64,000 bases of DNA from Pieris napi. Lineage: Eukaryota; Arthropoda; Insecta; Lepidoptera; Pieridae. The position numbers and the translations under genes were made by a program. The notes beneath the pieces were generated by a model. It was not told the origin of the DNA and did not search any database. It saw only the letters and a list, made by a program, of their open reading frames with translations. Each line of letters begins with the position of its first letter. Position 1 is the first letter of the stretch. Below are positions 1 through 12,280 of the stretch, piece by piece. The DNA lies in NCBI RefSeq assembly GCF_905475465.1, contig NC_062259.1:12038501-12102500 (forward strand), written 5' to 3'.

Positions 1-40
1 GACTAGGTCAATTGGTGTGAATTGTCTTTAAAAAAAAATA
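1..40 (+). repeat. 3' end of a tRNA-derived SINE (family B), cut by the window edge
   Basis: The first bases match the last ~35 bp and poly-A tail of the two full copies at 1571-1832 and 46657-46919 (shared words: GGTCAATTGGTGTGAATTGT followed by an A run). Only the tail is inside the window. Confidence 0.8.
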
Positions 41-601
41 TATATAAATCTAAACACTCTGAAATTAACCCTTTTATTATAAATATATCCCAGAAAAGAT
101 CCTAGATATTCCTGCTTATAAGTTGTACTTTGATTGAGCAAGAACAGACAAAACAAAACACTACAATATAACATTTATAAAGTCAATGAAACAGCACATT
201 TAATAGATATCCCCATACCCAACATACAGATATACAAGAAAAAATAGCTCATGAAATCACAAAAAAACTCAGTTCTAATAATATCACTAGTTACACTAAT
301 TAAATTGTTAGACTTCCCGAAATACATTTAATTTAAAAAGCAGTCATATTAAATACAGTAAGAATAAGCTGCAAATTTCTACAAAATAGTATAAAACATC
401 TTTGTTCTCTTAGCTAAGGCCCGTGTGCTACAGTACCAGGAATCATCATGAATTTATTTTGAGCTAAAGTAAACAGTTACCAAACATAATAAAAATAAGT
501 CTTTATCTATCCACATTTAATATACAAAAGAAATATATATACAACTAGCTGAACTATACTAAATTGCACTATGCTTTTTCATTTGTAGTTTTTTTTTGCA
601 G

Positions 602-2337
602 AGTGACGATTTCGTAAAGCACATACATACACAAATAGATGGTCAGAAGCAAGAGCAGGGCAGGAAGAGTCATACCGTGACCGGGTTTGGGATAAATGTG
701 GTGCAAGCAAATGATGCAAATTTTGAAGATATTCTATCCGATTCAGTTCCCAGTTTTGTCATGTATCATGCTCAGTGTAAGTATTATCTATTTATATACA
801 GAGTAAACTCTTTATAACGTCATTCGTTATACGTAAAATTCTCTATAACGTAAAAGATAGTTTAATGTATTTAGGGTCTGTTTCACAATGTATGGATAAA
901 GTACCAAATAGCTATGCAACACATAAATTATTTGGAAGATAAATTTGCTATTTGACATTCATCGGACTCATCGGACATCGGACTTTATGTGACGAATAGC
1001 GCTATCTGACAGTCGTGAAACGCAACAATAGTGTTTATCCTACCAATAAGTAATAAATAGCTAATTTGGAACTTATGTAGAACTTAAACTCCGTACATTG
1101 TGAAACAGACCCTTAGTTTAACCCAATACCCATACATTAATTCTTCCCTCCCTATAACGAATAAAAAAGCACGGTGCCTTAAAATTCGTTATAAAGAGTT
1201 ACCTCTGTATACATATATACATAAATTTATAATATTTTTTAAGTACTGTACCTTTCTATCATTTTATTCTATATACTGTAACCAAATAAGTAAATGTTAA
1301 TTGCTATGAAGCGAATGCTAAATGAGTGTAAAATGTTCACTTCGAGTGCCTGCGGCTGGCTATCACGGGTGTAATTCTGACGATAAAAATAATCGCCACA
1401 CTTAAAGCTATGAAAGCCTGAGTGAGGAAAAAGTACAGCCTTGGCTCGAACTTTTTCCTTAATTAAAAATAATTAAATTCTTTTTCATCTTTTCTCATAA
1501 TTGTAGGAATTCTCTATCTTCCCACGTACTCTATTATTGTCACAAAATTTCTGTTTATTAATCTCATTTTCGGCTCATTGATCTAGTGGTTAGTAGCCCT
1601 TACTGCGAATCCATTGGTCCCGGATTCGATCCCCGGCTGAGACAAACATCGATGTGATGAGCATTTGGTGTTGTCCTTAGGTCTTGGGTGTTTAAATATG
1701 TATTTATATGTCTATCTATCTATAGTATGTATGTATATACGTTGCCTAGTACCCATAACACAAGCTTCACCAGCTTAGCATGGGACTAGATCAATTGGTG
1801 TGAATTATCCAATCAAAAAAAAAAAAAAAAAACATACAGTAACTTAAACTACCGATATAAATTTCAATTTTGTAATGAATCACTAGCAAAGCCTAAAAAA
1901 TTACCATTATTATTCAAAATCGAGAATTATATAAGGAAACCATACTTCGTTCTAAAGCTCTCTGTTAGTTGGGTTTGGAAGAATAACATAAATTTAGCAA
2001 ATTCATTTTTGTATTTTTTCAGTATCAAGTCTTCCTGCTATATATAGTGTAATAGTTATTATTTGTAATAACAATTTCAGGGTGTGGTCACTGTAACGAG
2101 ATCAAGCCGTCATTTAGCCGCTTAGCAACGAAACTTAAAAGCGAGAATGCTAAAATAAAAATAGTAGCCATTGACGTGACTGATAATCCAAAGGCAACAG
2201 AATTTGGAGGTATTAAAACGTTGCCAACATTGAAAATGTATGCCAAGTCATCTGAAGTGTCTGTTTACGATGGAGATAGATCTCAAGATGATATGTATAA
2301 CTTCTGTAAGAGTTTGAAGGTGAAAGATGAATTGTGA
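602..2337 (+). CDS. PDI-family ER thioredoxin-domain protein, last two exons (5' part outside window)
   Basis: Two exons, 602-776 and 2081-2337, with consensus junctions (TTTTGCAG before 602, GTAAGT at 777, ATTTCAG before 2081). Codon TGG is split by the intron, so the join reads HAQ-W-CGHC-NEI, a complete PDI-type CGHC redox site preceded by Trp. Further on is the cis-proline motif TLPT, and the protein ends in KDEL and TGA, the ER retention signal. Together about 144 codons cover one thioredoxin domain plus linker. By family knowledge this catalyses disulfide formation and isomerisation in the ER lumen. A C-terminal catalytic domain ending directly in KDEL fits TXNDC5/pretaporter-like proteins with several thioredoxin domains, but a smaller PDI is possible because the 5' exons are missing. 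The frame is open slightly upstream of 602, but the AG acceptor there marks an exon edge, not a start codon. Confidence 0.9.
799..1207. mobile_element. MITE with TA target duplication, Tc1/mariner-like, in the PDI intron
   Basis: Inverted ends: CAGAGTAAACTCTTTATAACG starting at 799 pairs with the reverse complement of the bases ending at 1207, with one inserted and one changed base. TA dinucleotides flank both ends (797-798 and 1208-1209). The class is inferred from the TA duplication only; no transposase is present. It is interrupted by another MITE at 874-1112. Confidence 0.7.
874..1112. mobile_element. Nested PIF/Harbinger-type MITE, 239 bp
   Basis: Perfect 19-bp terminal inverted repeats, GGGTCTGTTTCACAATGTA at 874-892 and its complement at 1094-1112, flanked by the direct repeat TTA (871-873 and 1113-1115). 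A TTA duplication with GGG-starting ends is the classic PIF/Harbinger signature. It is non-coding and lies inside the element at 799-1207. Confidence 0.85.
1571..1832 (+). repeat. tRNA-derived SINE, family B, full copy
   Basis: It opens with a tRNA-like head: A-box region TAGTGGTTAGTA and B-box region GATTCGATCCC, followed by a CTATCTATCTAT stretch and a poly-A tail. It matches the copy at 46657-46919 nearly base for base over ~250 bp. It lies in the PDI intron. Confidence 0.9.
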
Positions 2338-4849
2338 TCCGTATTTATCGGTAGCAAAATCATTAATTTTTTATAATATTTCATAATTATTTCATTACTT
2401 TTTATCATAGCTGAATATATGTTGAATTATCTTATATCTGCTAGCAATATGTTGGTTAACAATGTCAGAATTGTTATCATAATATCGAATATAATAATTA
2501 TATTTTATTTAAAATAATTGTTCGTAAGGCTCAATATTAAAACGCTTGAAAAATAACACTTAAATGAAGTTTTTTAACGGATCGAGACACGAATTTATTA
2601 AATTAATGAGGTATTTAATTTTCAACTTATAATTATTGGGTATTGCGAAAAATTCTATTTCACGTAACCTCATGACAATTTGCTAGTCTAGTTTTAATAT
2701 GAAAATAGATTTATTGGTAGTAGTATTCCAGTTGGTATTCATTCTCAACAAGTTTGGTTTTGTAAATTTGTAACGATTTTGTCAAACTATCAACAACCTG
2801 ACAGTTCTCGAGTGAACAATTTCAAAACGAAAATGTAATTTCCTTGAATAAAACAAGCGATCAAAACTACTTGTTGGGAATTATACAAACTTAGAACTTC
2901 ATAAAGAATGTGTTGGATCTGTTGTTGGATATGTGTATTTACATTTTTAACTTGTGTGTTAAATTTCGTATCTCGCAAATTTGATTAGGTCACAGGTTCA
3001 ATAAATATGCAATAAAAATCGGTTTAGTGGTTTTTGATACCTTAATTTTTCTTGATATATAAATAACTTTTCCATATATTTTGTCTGGACTAGCATTTAG
3101 CAATTAGTAACGGAATTTGAATTCTCAGTATTCCAAAATAAATTAAAACTGCAAGTAAAATTTTGTAAACAACAGCCCGGGTTAATTAAACTACCATTCG
3201 TAATAGCTACGAGGCGTTACTACTTTTAAGGATCCGCGTCTTGATATCGTCACTTACATTCCATTTTCTTTGATCGAAAAAAACTTAAGTATTTTGCGGT
3301 ATTTTTGGCAACTCATACGCGCTAATAATGATAGGTCCCAGATTGAGGGCCTATTTTATAATCTTTAAGTAATTTACATTCCAATTAAAAAAGTGGTCAG
3401 TTGCAATATTAGCACTACTTAAAAGTCATGAACTTTTATTTGTTCTTCGCGGACATATTGCTCTAAATACTTCTGAAATGAAAATATGTTTTTGCAATTA
3501 TTCGACGTAAATTTTACGTTGCGTTATTTGTTAATATTACTGATTACTAAGATTTATTGTGCCTTTATAATTCGTATAAGTAAAAATTATGTATTTTTGA
3601 TATTTTGAAAGTAAAATAAAGCCATTATTGTAAAATGTTAAAATACTTTAAATACGCATCATTCGTGTTATACAGTAACCCGGAAAAAATAGCTTAAATA
3701 TTTAAAAGATTCATAAGTCCAATATTTTTGTCAGCTCGCTGTATTAAACCAGTTGTTATGCTAATTGCTAAAGTAATTTCAGATTCTTTTATTTGTTTTA
3801 CGAAAATGCCTTTAAATGTACGTACTTATTAGAAATACTTTCTGGATTCAATCGTGGAATAGATAAATAGGTTGGAAGGACGTTTGCTTTCCAGTTTAAT
3901 TACACAACATGTATCGCTTTTTGCGGTGCCTGCGTAACCCTTGCATCCATATCTATCTATTCCGTTGGTGCTATAGGGAATCTATTGGAGTGATACGTAA
4001 AAATTTACACGTTTATATATTTACACTATTTACATATAAACATATTTACATAATTTTATGAATAAATTTATTAGAGTTTAAATATTTTCCCTATATTATA
4101 AACCAGATCATATATATCGCCTCAACTATGGTCATTGGTCAGTCAGTTCTGGATTTGAGTCCCGACGAAACAAGCTAGTTGCCTTAAAAAAAAGTCAACG
4201 GGAAATGGGGTCATATTCTTTATCTTTTAATTCAGTCTCTTGTCTACCAAAACCTTGTTTCCCCGGCACTGAATCCCAGGACTGGCAATACATGTGCACC
4301 AATGTAACTATAATATAGAGTTCCTTCATTGTCTTCCAAGTATTTAAATGCATTTAGTTATTAACATGCTTTTTCAGATATGAAAATAAGGATAATTGTT
4401 GAAGATTTAACATACTTATATTTTGTCAAAAATAAATTGTCTTACAAGCAACAATGTTTTTCATTTCCAGTAATATATTGACCTAATTCCCATGATTAAA
4501 TTAAATATAATTTATTACTATCTTAAACGATATTCATTTCGAACCTCACAAAATGAACAATTATAAAATTTTGCAATTATTTGGACATTAAGGACTATAC
4601 AAGGGGCAAGTAGGAAATCCTATGCATAATTAAATTTTAGCGAACAGTTCTAGTAGCCAGGCGCCATCATGACGCGAAATAGTTTTTATGAAAATGGGGT
4701 TATGCTTAAATTTGTAGTTAAGAAAGGTACAGTGATAATATATAAAATTTATTTATGATAAAATATTGAAGTTTCACTATTCAAACTTAGAAAATTACAA
4801 TATCCAATACGATATCTTTGATATAGTGGCGTTACAAAACTCGAGTCAA
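2338..4849. other. AT-rich intergenic region with the PDI 3' UTR
   Basis: No reading frame with domain character was found. ATTAAA near 2537 and AATAAA near 3616 could serve as PDI poly-A signals; neither is proven. Confidence 0.5.
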
Positions 4850-5593
4850 TCATTCATTCCTTTCCTCGATGCTTATCCCACCAGCAGGTACACAATAAGC
4901 TTTATAACATTGGAATGCGGTTATTAAACCAATAACTGCGCCTGCAATCACGTCCTCCCAATGATGGTGATTGTCACAACAACGGCTGTAGCCTATAAAA
5001 CTAGCCAAAAATACAGGCATTGAACAAAACATTGCGCAATGTATATTTCCTGAATAGCGTCCGAGAAACCTCCCGTATAACCATATACTTAGAAAACCGA
5101 GCGAACAGAAGGAAAAGCTGCTATGCCCGCTCGGAAACGATTTCCTGCCGTCGACTATATCCTTAATACCTCCAGTGCATTCCGCGACTATGCCATTCGG
5201 GAAACAGCGGTAGAAAAAGTCCGGTCTAGGTCGGCTTATGATTATTTTTAGAACCTCAGTGATGAACGCATTTATTATGACGGCAAGTGTCCACGCGAGG
5301 AGAGCCTGTATACTTTCAACGTAGTTCCTTAATAGCACGATTGGGAGGCATAATATGACCAGCGGTACATATATTATTATAGATAACATTACCCACGGTG
5401 GCACTATGGAATCTCGGCGGGGTTTTTTGTAGTCGCTTATAAGCTCCTCTGGAGTTATACAAATTGGCTGTCGTTGACAACTGGTGTGAGTAGCGATCAC
5501 TCCCATTAAGAATAATATTCGAAGGCTAATTTCAGCTAATAAATTTGGCACAATTGTGTGCTTTGAGCACTTATCGGTGATCAAAAAGTTCAT
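4850..5593 (-). CDS. PAP2-family lipid phosphatase, PLPP4/5-like, single exon
   Basis: An intact 247-residue frame with all three PAP2 signature motifs: K116-x6-RP (reading KIIISRPRP), PSGH at 154-157, and SR-x5-H-x3-D at 203-214 with the nucleophile-type His210 and Asp214. Hydrophobic segments near residues 20-36, 67-87, 97-115, 159-175, 187-202 and 215-231 fit the six-helix membrane core. By family knowledge it dephosphorylates lipid phosphates such as phosphatidic acid or diacylglycerol pyrophosphate. Length is close to the usual ~265-270 aa for PLPP4/5. The ATG at 5593 is the first Met of the frame. No intron is visible, which is unusual for this family and suggests a retrocopy or intron loss. 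A TTTATT on the + strand near 4747 gives an AATAAA poly-A signal about 100 bp past the stop. Confidence 0.88.
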   Translation of the reverse strand: MNFLITDKCSKHTIVPNLLAEISLRILFLMGVIATHTSCQRQPICITPEELISDYKKPRRDSIVPPWVMLSIIIYVPLVILCLPIVLLRNYVESIQALLAWTLAVIINAFITEVLKIIISRPRPDFFYRCFPNGIVAECTGGIKDIVDGRKSFPSGHSSFSFCSLGFLSIWLYGRFLGRYSGNIHCAMFCSMPVFLASFIGYSRCCDNHHHWEDVIAGAVIGLITAFQCYKAYCVPAGGISIEERNE

Positions 5594-6322
5594 TTAATAT
5601 TTCCAATTTAAAAAAACTTGTATCATTTTAATGTTTTAATTTACAGCTGTTTCCTGTCACTACCATTATCAATGTATAGTGACAATATCAGTTATTTTTC
5701 TTTTTTATCAGCTATAGACACACTATTTGCGGTAGGTCTTGACGTTAGCTGTGAGCAGATTTATATAATTAGTTAATATTTAAAATAAATTAACCTGCGA
5801 CTTCCTATGACCTCAATACCTCCCCAACCAAATGGCAAAATAGCTTGAAATGCTTGACAATAGCTTCGTAAATTATAGTAGGAACCATCTTGATTACGGC
5901 GGTGTTCTAAAAACCATACAATCGTTTAGGAGTTATGCCTTAGAAGCGTAAATTTTATGATAGGTACCTCGCTGCGTCGGTTAAAATTTAATGCAAAGGA
6001 AATGCATATAAAAAAACTATTTACTTCACTGGCTGGTTTTGTGTACTAACTTTAATATGTAGTTATTATGGTTTTGTTCTGTTTATTACTATTAGTATAT
6101 TTTTATAAGACACGAACCTACTGGCCTATAAAAAACAGCTATCGCAGCACATGGAGACCCATGTTAGTAGGTGCGTTGCCTGCCTTTGAAGGCGTTCTTA
6201 CGGTGTACGTTCTTAAATTTTCGGATGTCCAACTTTGAAGACCTCCATTGGGAGTCGATTTTACAGCTCGGTCACAAAAGGAAAAGTTTAGCAATCTTAT
6301 TAAGACGTATTAAAAATCATAA

Positions 6323-6535
6323 TGGGAAAGTATTTGATCAGCCTTATGTGCCTGACACTCGCCGTCAACTTTTTAGTTCTAAGGCATGCCGGTTTCCTTA
6401 CGATTATCCGCTTCCGCTCGAGCGAGTGTTAAATGCGCACATAGACAGAAAGTGTAGTGGACAGCCAGTTCGCACCTACGACCTCAGGAATGAGAGTCGC
6501 ACGCTGAAGCCACTAGGCCAACACTGCTGCATTAG
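6323..6535 (-). repeat. tRNA-derived SINE, family A
   Basis: Reverse-oriented copy. It ends on the + strand with ...AAGCCACTAGGCCAACACTGC, the complement of the SINE head GCAGTGTTGGCCTAGTGG seen at 63178. The open frame through this stretch is repeat-derived. Confidence 0.75.
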
Positions 6536-7159
6536 CTTTCTTGATTGATGAAATTTTAATATTTTAGAAGAGAGATAGACTCTTCGTAAAACGTAGGACT
6601 ATAAATAATAATTGTATAGGTAAAGTCGCGTGCATTTTAACATAATGAATGAATCGCTGCGGGCCAAACCAGTTCGAAATAGAGGAAATTTCCGAGACGT
6701 TTATCGCGAATTCAACGTAAATTATACTTGATTATTACCATTTATGTTTTATAGCACATCTTACGGTGTTCTCAGATGATGTAACAAGTACATATTCGCC
6801 ATAATTACTCTTCACTTATTACATTGACCGCCTTCATGATTTATTTCGTAACGCGCAATTAATAACAATTGCTGACCCCTTGAAGTTCTAATTTCTCCTC
6901 TCCTTTCCCCTTAAAATATCCTTAAATTGGATTGTCGTTAAAGGAGAGTTGATACATAAAAACACACTACTATTGTCAATATATAGATAACATTCAATCA
7001 ATAAAAAATATATACTGAATTTAATTCTCAAACCTGAGATAATAGTAATGCCGGACACTCAAGCGGGGTTTGGAAATATGAACACGAGGCATGATAATAT
7101 GATATAATTATAATATTTTCTATAAATATACAATTATATAACGTCACTATATAAAAACT

Positions 7160-7450
7160 CTTGGGCCGTGGGGTTCAAGTGCAAAGGCGCTAATTAAAGA
7201 TTTAAGTTGGCGCCTGGTATTAACGGTGACCCCAGAGCTGGTGCTTTCCTCGCTCAACGAATAAGTATCGCAATACAGCGAGGAAATGCTGCCAGCGTTA
7301 AAGGTACACTGCCACAGGGACCAAACTTTTTAAATTTGTTTTAATTTTCTTTTTATACATTTATAATTATTTTTATTATTACTATGTAGGTTAAGAAAAT
7401 TGTAAATACTGTATATATGATTGTTAAATTATGTATTGAACCATAAGAAC
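7160..7450 (+). mobile_element. LINE 3' end (IQRGNAAS family), truncated copy
   Basis: One frame reads GDPRAGAFLAQRISIAIQRG and continues NAASVKGTLPQGP to a TAA near 7341. It is followed by the family 3' UTR with GTTAAGAAAATTGTAAATAC. This C-terminal stretch recurs at 10845, 26862, 28375, 32718, 45819, 47625 and 53540. The 5' part is absent, as in truncated target-primed insertions. Confidence 0.7.
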
Positions 7451-8954
7451 TATGTTTACAATTTATTTGATTTTATAACATATACAAATTTTACAGTGCA
7501 AAACTACAAACATAACAATTTCAGTAATACATAATATTAAATTTATTATGAATTTTGGCACATCTATAATACCCCACAATTATTTCTTTAATTAAATCCA
7601 AACGATTTTAAACCTCATTATACTCGTATAAATAATTTGAGATCCATATCCGAGCATTTCTATTCTCGTCTCATCATTCTCTTCATTTCTATTACATCCG
7701 ACTTTTTCGGAATCATTATTTTTAAAATTCTCATTTTCGAAGTCATTTTAACCCGAAAAGTCATTCAAAGCATAAAAATCAGCGGAGCGTTACGTCCTTT
7801 CCATTTTGGTTCCCTGCATTTTTGATCCCATTTAATCATTCAACTAGGTATACATTATGTAACATGAATTAAATAGAATAGGCTGGTTATGTGGGCTTTA
7901 GAAACTCGCCCAGTGTCGGTTCCTGTTACACACCTTGTTTAACTCACAGATAGTCGGTGAGTGGAAAATTTTGAACAGCATTTGCAGAAAACCGGAATTT
8001 TTTAGGTTTTTCAATTCTATTTCATAGCATTTTTCCTCCTTTTTCATTAAACTGCGTGACCAATGTCGGTAAAATTTGATTATCATTTATATGAAGAAAT
8101 AATATATACGAAAGATCAAAGCCTCAGACATGATTGCGTAAACCGGAAAGATTCTATCAAAATAAATAAAGTGAATGTGGGATCCGACGTAATCTTATAA
8201 TTATTATGTTTTTATAACGCAACGAAAATATCGGCTTTGAAGGCATACATATATTTTGTAAAGAGCAGTGGCTAAAGGGAGGTTGGTCTGATGTCTGGAC
8301 TCAAACTACCAGGAGAATCCAAACTGTCGCCGGCCTTTTAACAATCGGTATACTCTTGTACTTAGCAAGACTCTGAGTTATCTCATTGGTACACCATAGT
8401 AAGTTTATTTATAAAGCCTATCAGCAAAATATATTCAACCAGAAATTAAATATGAATAACACATCTTAAAAATACCGATTTACTAACCAACAACCTGACA
8501 AAAAACAACAAATTGATTACACTTTCTACATGCATTTATTGTACATTTTTAAATATACTATGAATGTTTTCTCTCTTTCCCTCGTCAGTGGTGTTTCAAT
8601 CCTTTCTTCTGTTTACTTATTGGTCTGTATGCTATCAGACTTCAGCACTATTTGCACTTTTCGGGTTGTAAAGCTTAATTACTGCAGTTATTTCTATACG
8701 AACTATATACATCAAAAACTACAGAAATCTTTTTAAGACATGTTCACACATCTCATAAGTGCTAAGTGGTTATTTAATTATCTCTATTTCTCCAACTTTA
8801 ACATTTTCAATTTGTGAATTATTTTTATTAATGATGTACATTTACGTAATGCGCAATTAAATATAGATAATGTATGTGTAGTGTAAAAGAACATTTTCAA
8901 AATTAATGATTATAATCTTAGTTTTTGTAAATTTTCATCTATATTTAAATTATC

Positions 8955-9130
8955 CTACTAATATTATAAACGCGAATGTTTGTAAGTATGGATGAATGTT
9001 TTGTACTCTTTCACGTAAAAGCTACTGAATGGATTTTAATGAAACTTTACAATAATATAGCTTATACATCAGTATAACACATAGGCTACAATTTATAAAT
9101 ATATTGTGTGAATTGTCCAAAATATCAAGT
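8955..9130 (+). repeat. Interspersed repeat fragment, class unknown
   Basis: The phrase TACTAATATTATAAACGCGA, then TTCACGTAAAAGCTACTGAA and GGATTTTAATGAAACTTTAC, is of a kind I know as widely dispersed in moth and butterfly genomes. Only one copy is in the window, so this rests on recognition rather than internal comparison. Confidence 0.4.
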
Positions 9131-9267
9131 AAGTAGGAAAATATCTACCATTTGCGGGCTATTCTGGCGTGCGCTGCCAACGCTAGAGTTACACAAATGT
9201 AATGTATGATAAAAAAAAGTTAAATAGTCAATATCTTTAGTAGTTTTTTTCTACGCCACGCTAATAT

Positions 9268-10113
9268 TCTTCTTCCTATTCGGTGCACTCTTGACAGAGC
9301 GGTCGTGATCGCTAGGAAGTAGTTGTAGTAGTAGGGGCAGATGTGATGCGCTTCACGACGTTTTGCCATCGTCGCCTATTAGTGGTCATCCTGCTGCATT
9401 GATTGACAGAGTCTCCTACGGCCGACTTAATTTGGTCAGTCCAACGCGTAGGTGACCTTCCGCGCGGTCTAGTGCCTTCCACCTTCCCCTGGACGACAAG
9501 GCGTTCGATGGACTGATCACCACGCCGAGATACGTGACCGAAGAATGTAAGGATGCGAGATTGTACTGTTGAAAACAGACGCTGCTTAATACCGAGTTCT
9601 TGTAGTATCGAGACGTTTGTACGAAACTCGGTCCACGAAACCCCAAGCATTCTCCTCCAGCACCACATTTCCAGAGCGTCTATTTTCTGCTTTTCCACAT
9701 CTCGCAAGGTCCACGTTTCAGCTGCGTACTTACCGGGCTTTAGCAACCCGCGAACATTCCACGTGCCCATCTTCTGGATTTTTCGTAACTTGACGGAGTT
9801 TCCAGTAGCATTATTTCCACGTGGAGCCTGGTCTCTTACTCCAACATGGCCGGTAGTCCATTTCCCACCGCTCGCCCCGGACGCGGCGCGGCGCCGCTGG
9901 CTAGGCGGTTCGCATGGCAGTCGTGATTCTTTTGTGTCCACTTCCATAACGATTTTCTCGGGAGATTAGCTGCAGTGGTTTCCCGTTGCCTTCTGCACCA
10001 GTTCTTTTAGGGGTTATTTGAACCCCAAGGCCGCTGTAGCCTCTTCTGACCTCTGGTCAGGTATGTGGTTATACCGCCACTACTCGGTCGCCATTGCCTC
10101 GTCTGTTATCTAG
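9268..10113 (-). mobile_element. Internally deleted non-LTR retrotransposon with 11-bp target duplication and a chimeric ORF
   Basis: An 846-bp GC-rich insert bounded by the perfect direct repeat CACGCTAATAT (9257-9267 and 10114-10124). On the - strand the 211-codon frame 9947-9312 starts with a low-complexity leader, reaches KMGTWNVRGLLKPGK (the usual start of an apurinic-type endonuclease domain), then jumps to AETWTLRDVEKQKIDALEMW and onward to GHVSRRGDQSIERL and RGRSPTRWTDQ, which resemble the last part of the reverse-transcriptase ORF of RTE-like elements. The catalytic endonuclease and RT core is absent, so this is a deletion derivative still in frame. The 3' end has a GAAGAAGAA-like tail rather than poly-A, as in RTE elements. 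The clade is inferred. Confidence 0.8.
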
Positions 10114-10844
10114 CACGCTAATATAAGCTACTCGAAATACTAATCCTGTGCAGACGAAGTCGCGGTAGTTATGAAATACATTTTTGAAGGTGTAGACTAT
10201 CGATTCGCCAAAGACGTCAAAAATTAGCATATTTAACTAGTATAATGCAGTTATTAGAAGTTTATTTTGTTACATTTTGGCTTTATATATCTACATTTAT
10301 ATATGTGAAACAAATACAACTAAGTTTTTTGAATTAGTCATTTCACTATTTCATAATAGTGAAACAAAGGATAACCAATACAGCAGGCATTAACAAAACC
10401 AAAGACTAAAATTTATTCCCTAGTGGAAACAATTCGTTCATTTTCATTCGGGCAGTCTACTTTTTATAACTAATTAAGAATGCGACAAACAAATCTCTTT
10501 GGATTTACTTCACAGAATAATCTAGTAATCGTGAAACTTAGCACTTATTGAAAGGCCAATGTTATATAATATAATGAATCTTCAATGTAGGAAATGTTCT
10601 TGCTATCTTAAGGCTAGCGCCACATTATACATATGAATATTGAAAAGTGATATTTGTATACGCACCATTACATCGAGGGTAGATGTTGGTGACATTAATA
10701 CCATAAATCAATTATCTTAATAGCCATAGTAATTAACGGAAAGTATGATTCCATGTGTCGAACCTCAACCTAACTCTCGACTCTTATACTATATGTACTG
10801 ACTGCAGATAGCAACGTTTTAAATATATATGATTAAAATAAAAA

Positions 10845-11040
10845 GGAAGATTTTTAAGGAAATAGCAAAAATGTTAGTCGACATCACAGGAGACCAAAGA
10901 GCTGGCAGCTACCTCGGACTAAGAATTAGTCTAGCTATTCAAAGGGGGAACGCTGCCAGTATCTTCGGAACCTTGTCTAAAGGACCCCTTTTAATAATAA
11001 ATTTTAGTTATTATATTATATTTTTAAGGTTTTACGTTTG
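10845..11040 (+). mobile_element. LINE 3' end, IQRGNAAS family, second subtype
   Basis: An open frame reads KEIAKMLVDITGDQRAGSYL, then ISLAIQRGNAASIFGTLSKG. It is closest in wording to the copy at 45819-46001 and more distant from the 7160 type. Confidence 0.65.
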
Positions 11041-11666
11041 AAAATAAAATAATTTCCAATATTTGTATTGGAGGTAGTTAGAACCTTTGCGTTCATAACA
11101 TTCAAGACGCGAATTCGTATTGTGTTAGAGATTAATTTCAACAATGCCACTTACAAGGCAATTGGATTTATCAATAGGTGATGGAAGCAGTTCTCCAGTC
11201 ACGGGTTATGCTTCTTGAAAATAAAGAGAATCAGTGTGAATGTCTATGGACCGTATCACCAATCATAAAAAGCGCCTCCTTTAAAACAAGGCAATATTTG
11301 TTCACAATCAGAAAAGAATAATTTTACAATAGTGTGGTAACATAAAATGGATACAGTTTTTCTGTCTGTTTCATTAAACTGATTATTTACAAACGTATAC
11401 ACTCTGCCTTCTAATGTTTCTTTGACGAGTATTTCCGTTTATGTGCATCTCATAAGCTTTTCATACAAAATATATTTTTGTATGAGCGACTTTGACTTCA
11501 TGTTACACTCTTGCCAATTTACATATTACAACTAGGTACTATTGTCAAACTTTTTTGTCATTCTGTTATTATCCGTTTTCTAGTCTATGCCTAAGAGTAC
11601 GATTCAGAGTAGTGACTTAGCACTGTGACTCCCTTATTTAAATAATATTTCATTTTTGACATACAG

Positions 11667-11907
11667 CCCTGCGATTCTGTAACTCACTTCACGAACTCAC
11701 ACAGCGGTTTTTGCATCGGCGGTCGCTCTCAAATCAGTCGTGAAGCAGTCATTTTATGATTTGGCATTCTGAACAGGTGGGAGCTTGTAGTTTATTGTTT
11801 ATCAGAATGCCAAATCATAAAATGACTGCTTCACGACTGATTTGAGAGCGACCGCCGATGCGAAAACCGCTGTGTGAGTTCGTGAAGTGAGTTACAGAAT
11901 CGCAGGG
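11667..11907. mobile_element. Fold-back MITE, 241 bp, near-perfect palindrome
   Basis: Two 106-bp arms (11667-11772 and 11802-11907) are reverse complements with about one mismatch, around a 29-bp loop. Ends read CCCTGCGATTCTGTAACTC. Truncated relatives occur at 56755-56919 and 57276-57442. No coding capacity. I could not settle the target duplication, so the superfamily is open. Confidence 0.88.
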
Positions 11908-12204
11908 CAGGAGGTGTATATTTGAATGAATTTTACTATTAGAACTAGAAATGGCACAGATTCAAGATTTATAGTGTATAAAGAGATGGTGGTATATGTA
12001 CGTGGTCAATGTTTATGAATGTCTATAGATAGAGGGATATCAGGATGGCAATGCTCTTCTAAAGCCTGTTGGTGGGAGAGAGACTACATTATTTTTTAAA
12101 CGAAAAAACAAAACTGGCCTACTACTACTTCGCCTTAGCTTTTTGTATCTGTTTCATGATATATTTTAGGAATATATGGGTTTTTAATTCTAAGAACAAG
12201 CAAG

Positions 12205-12280
12205 TATTAATTGTGCACAGCCGTGATTCGAACGGACAACCCTGGTTGAGAGGCGGACGCTCAAGCCACTGGGATAACAC
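12205..12280 (-). repeat. Possible diverged tRNA-derived SINE head
   Basis: GTGCACAGCCGTGATTCGAA through CAAGCCACTGGGATAACAC resembles the reversed tRNA-like head of SINE family A but is more divergent. Confidence 0.4.

Noticed and set aside
6171..6548. A 125-codon frame as a host gene
   Set aside because: Most of it is the reverse of SINE family A.
9553..9969. A + strand 138-codon frame
   Set aside because: Antisense shadow of the LINE-derived ORF at 9312-9947.
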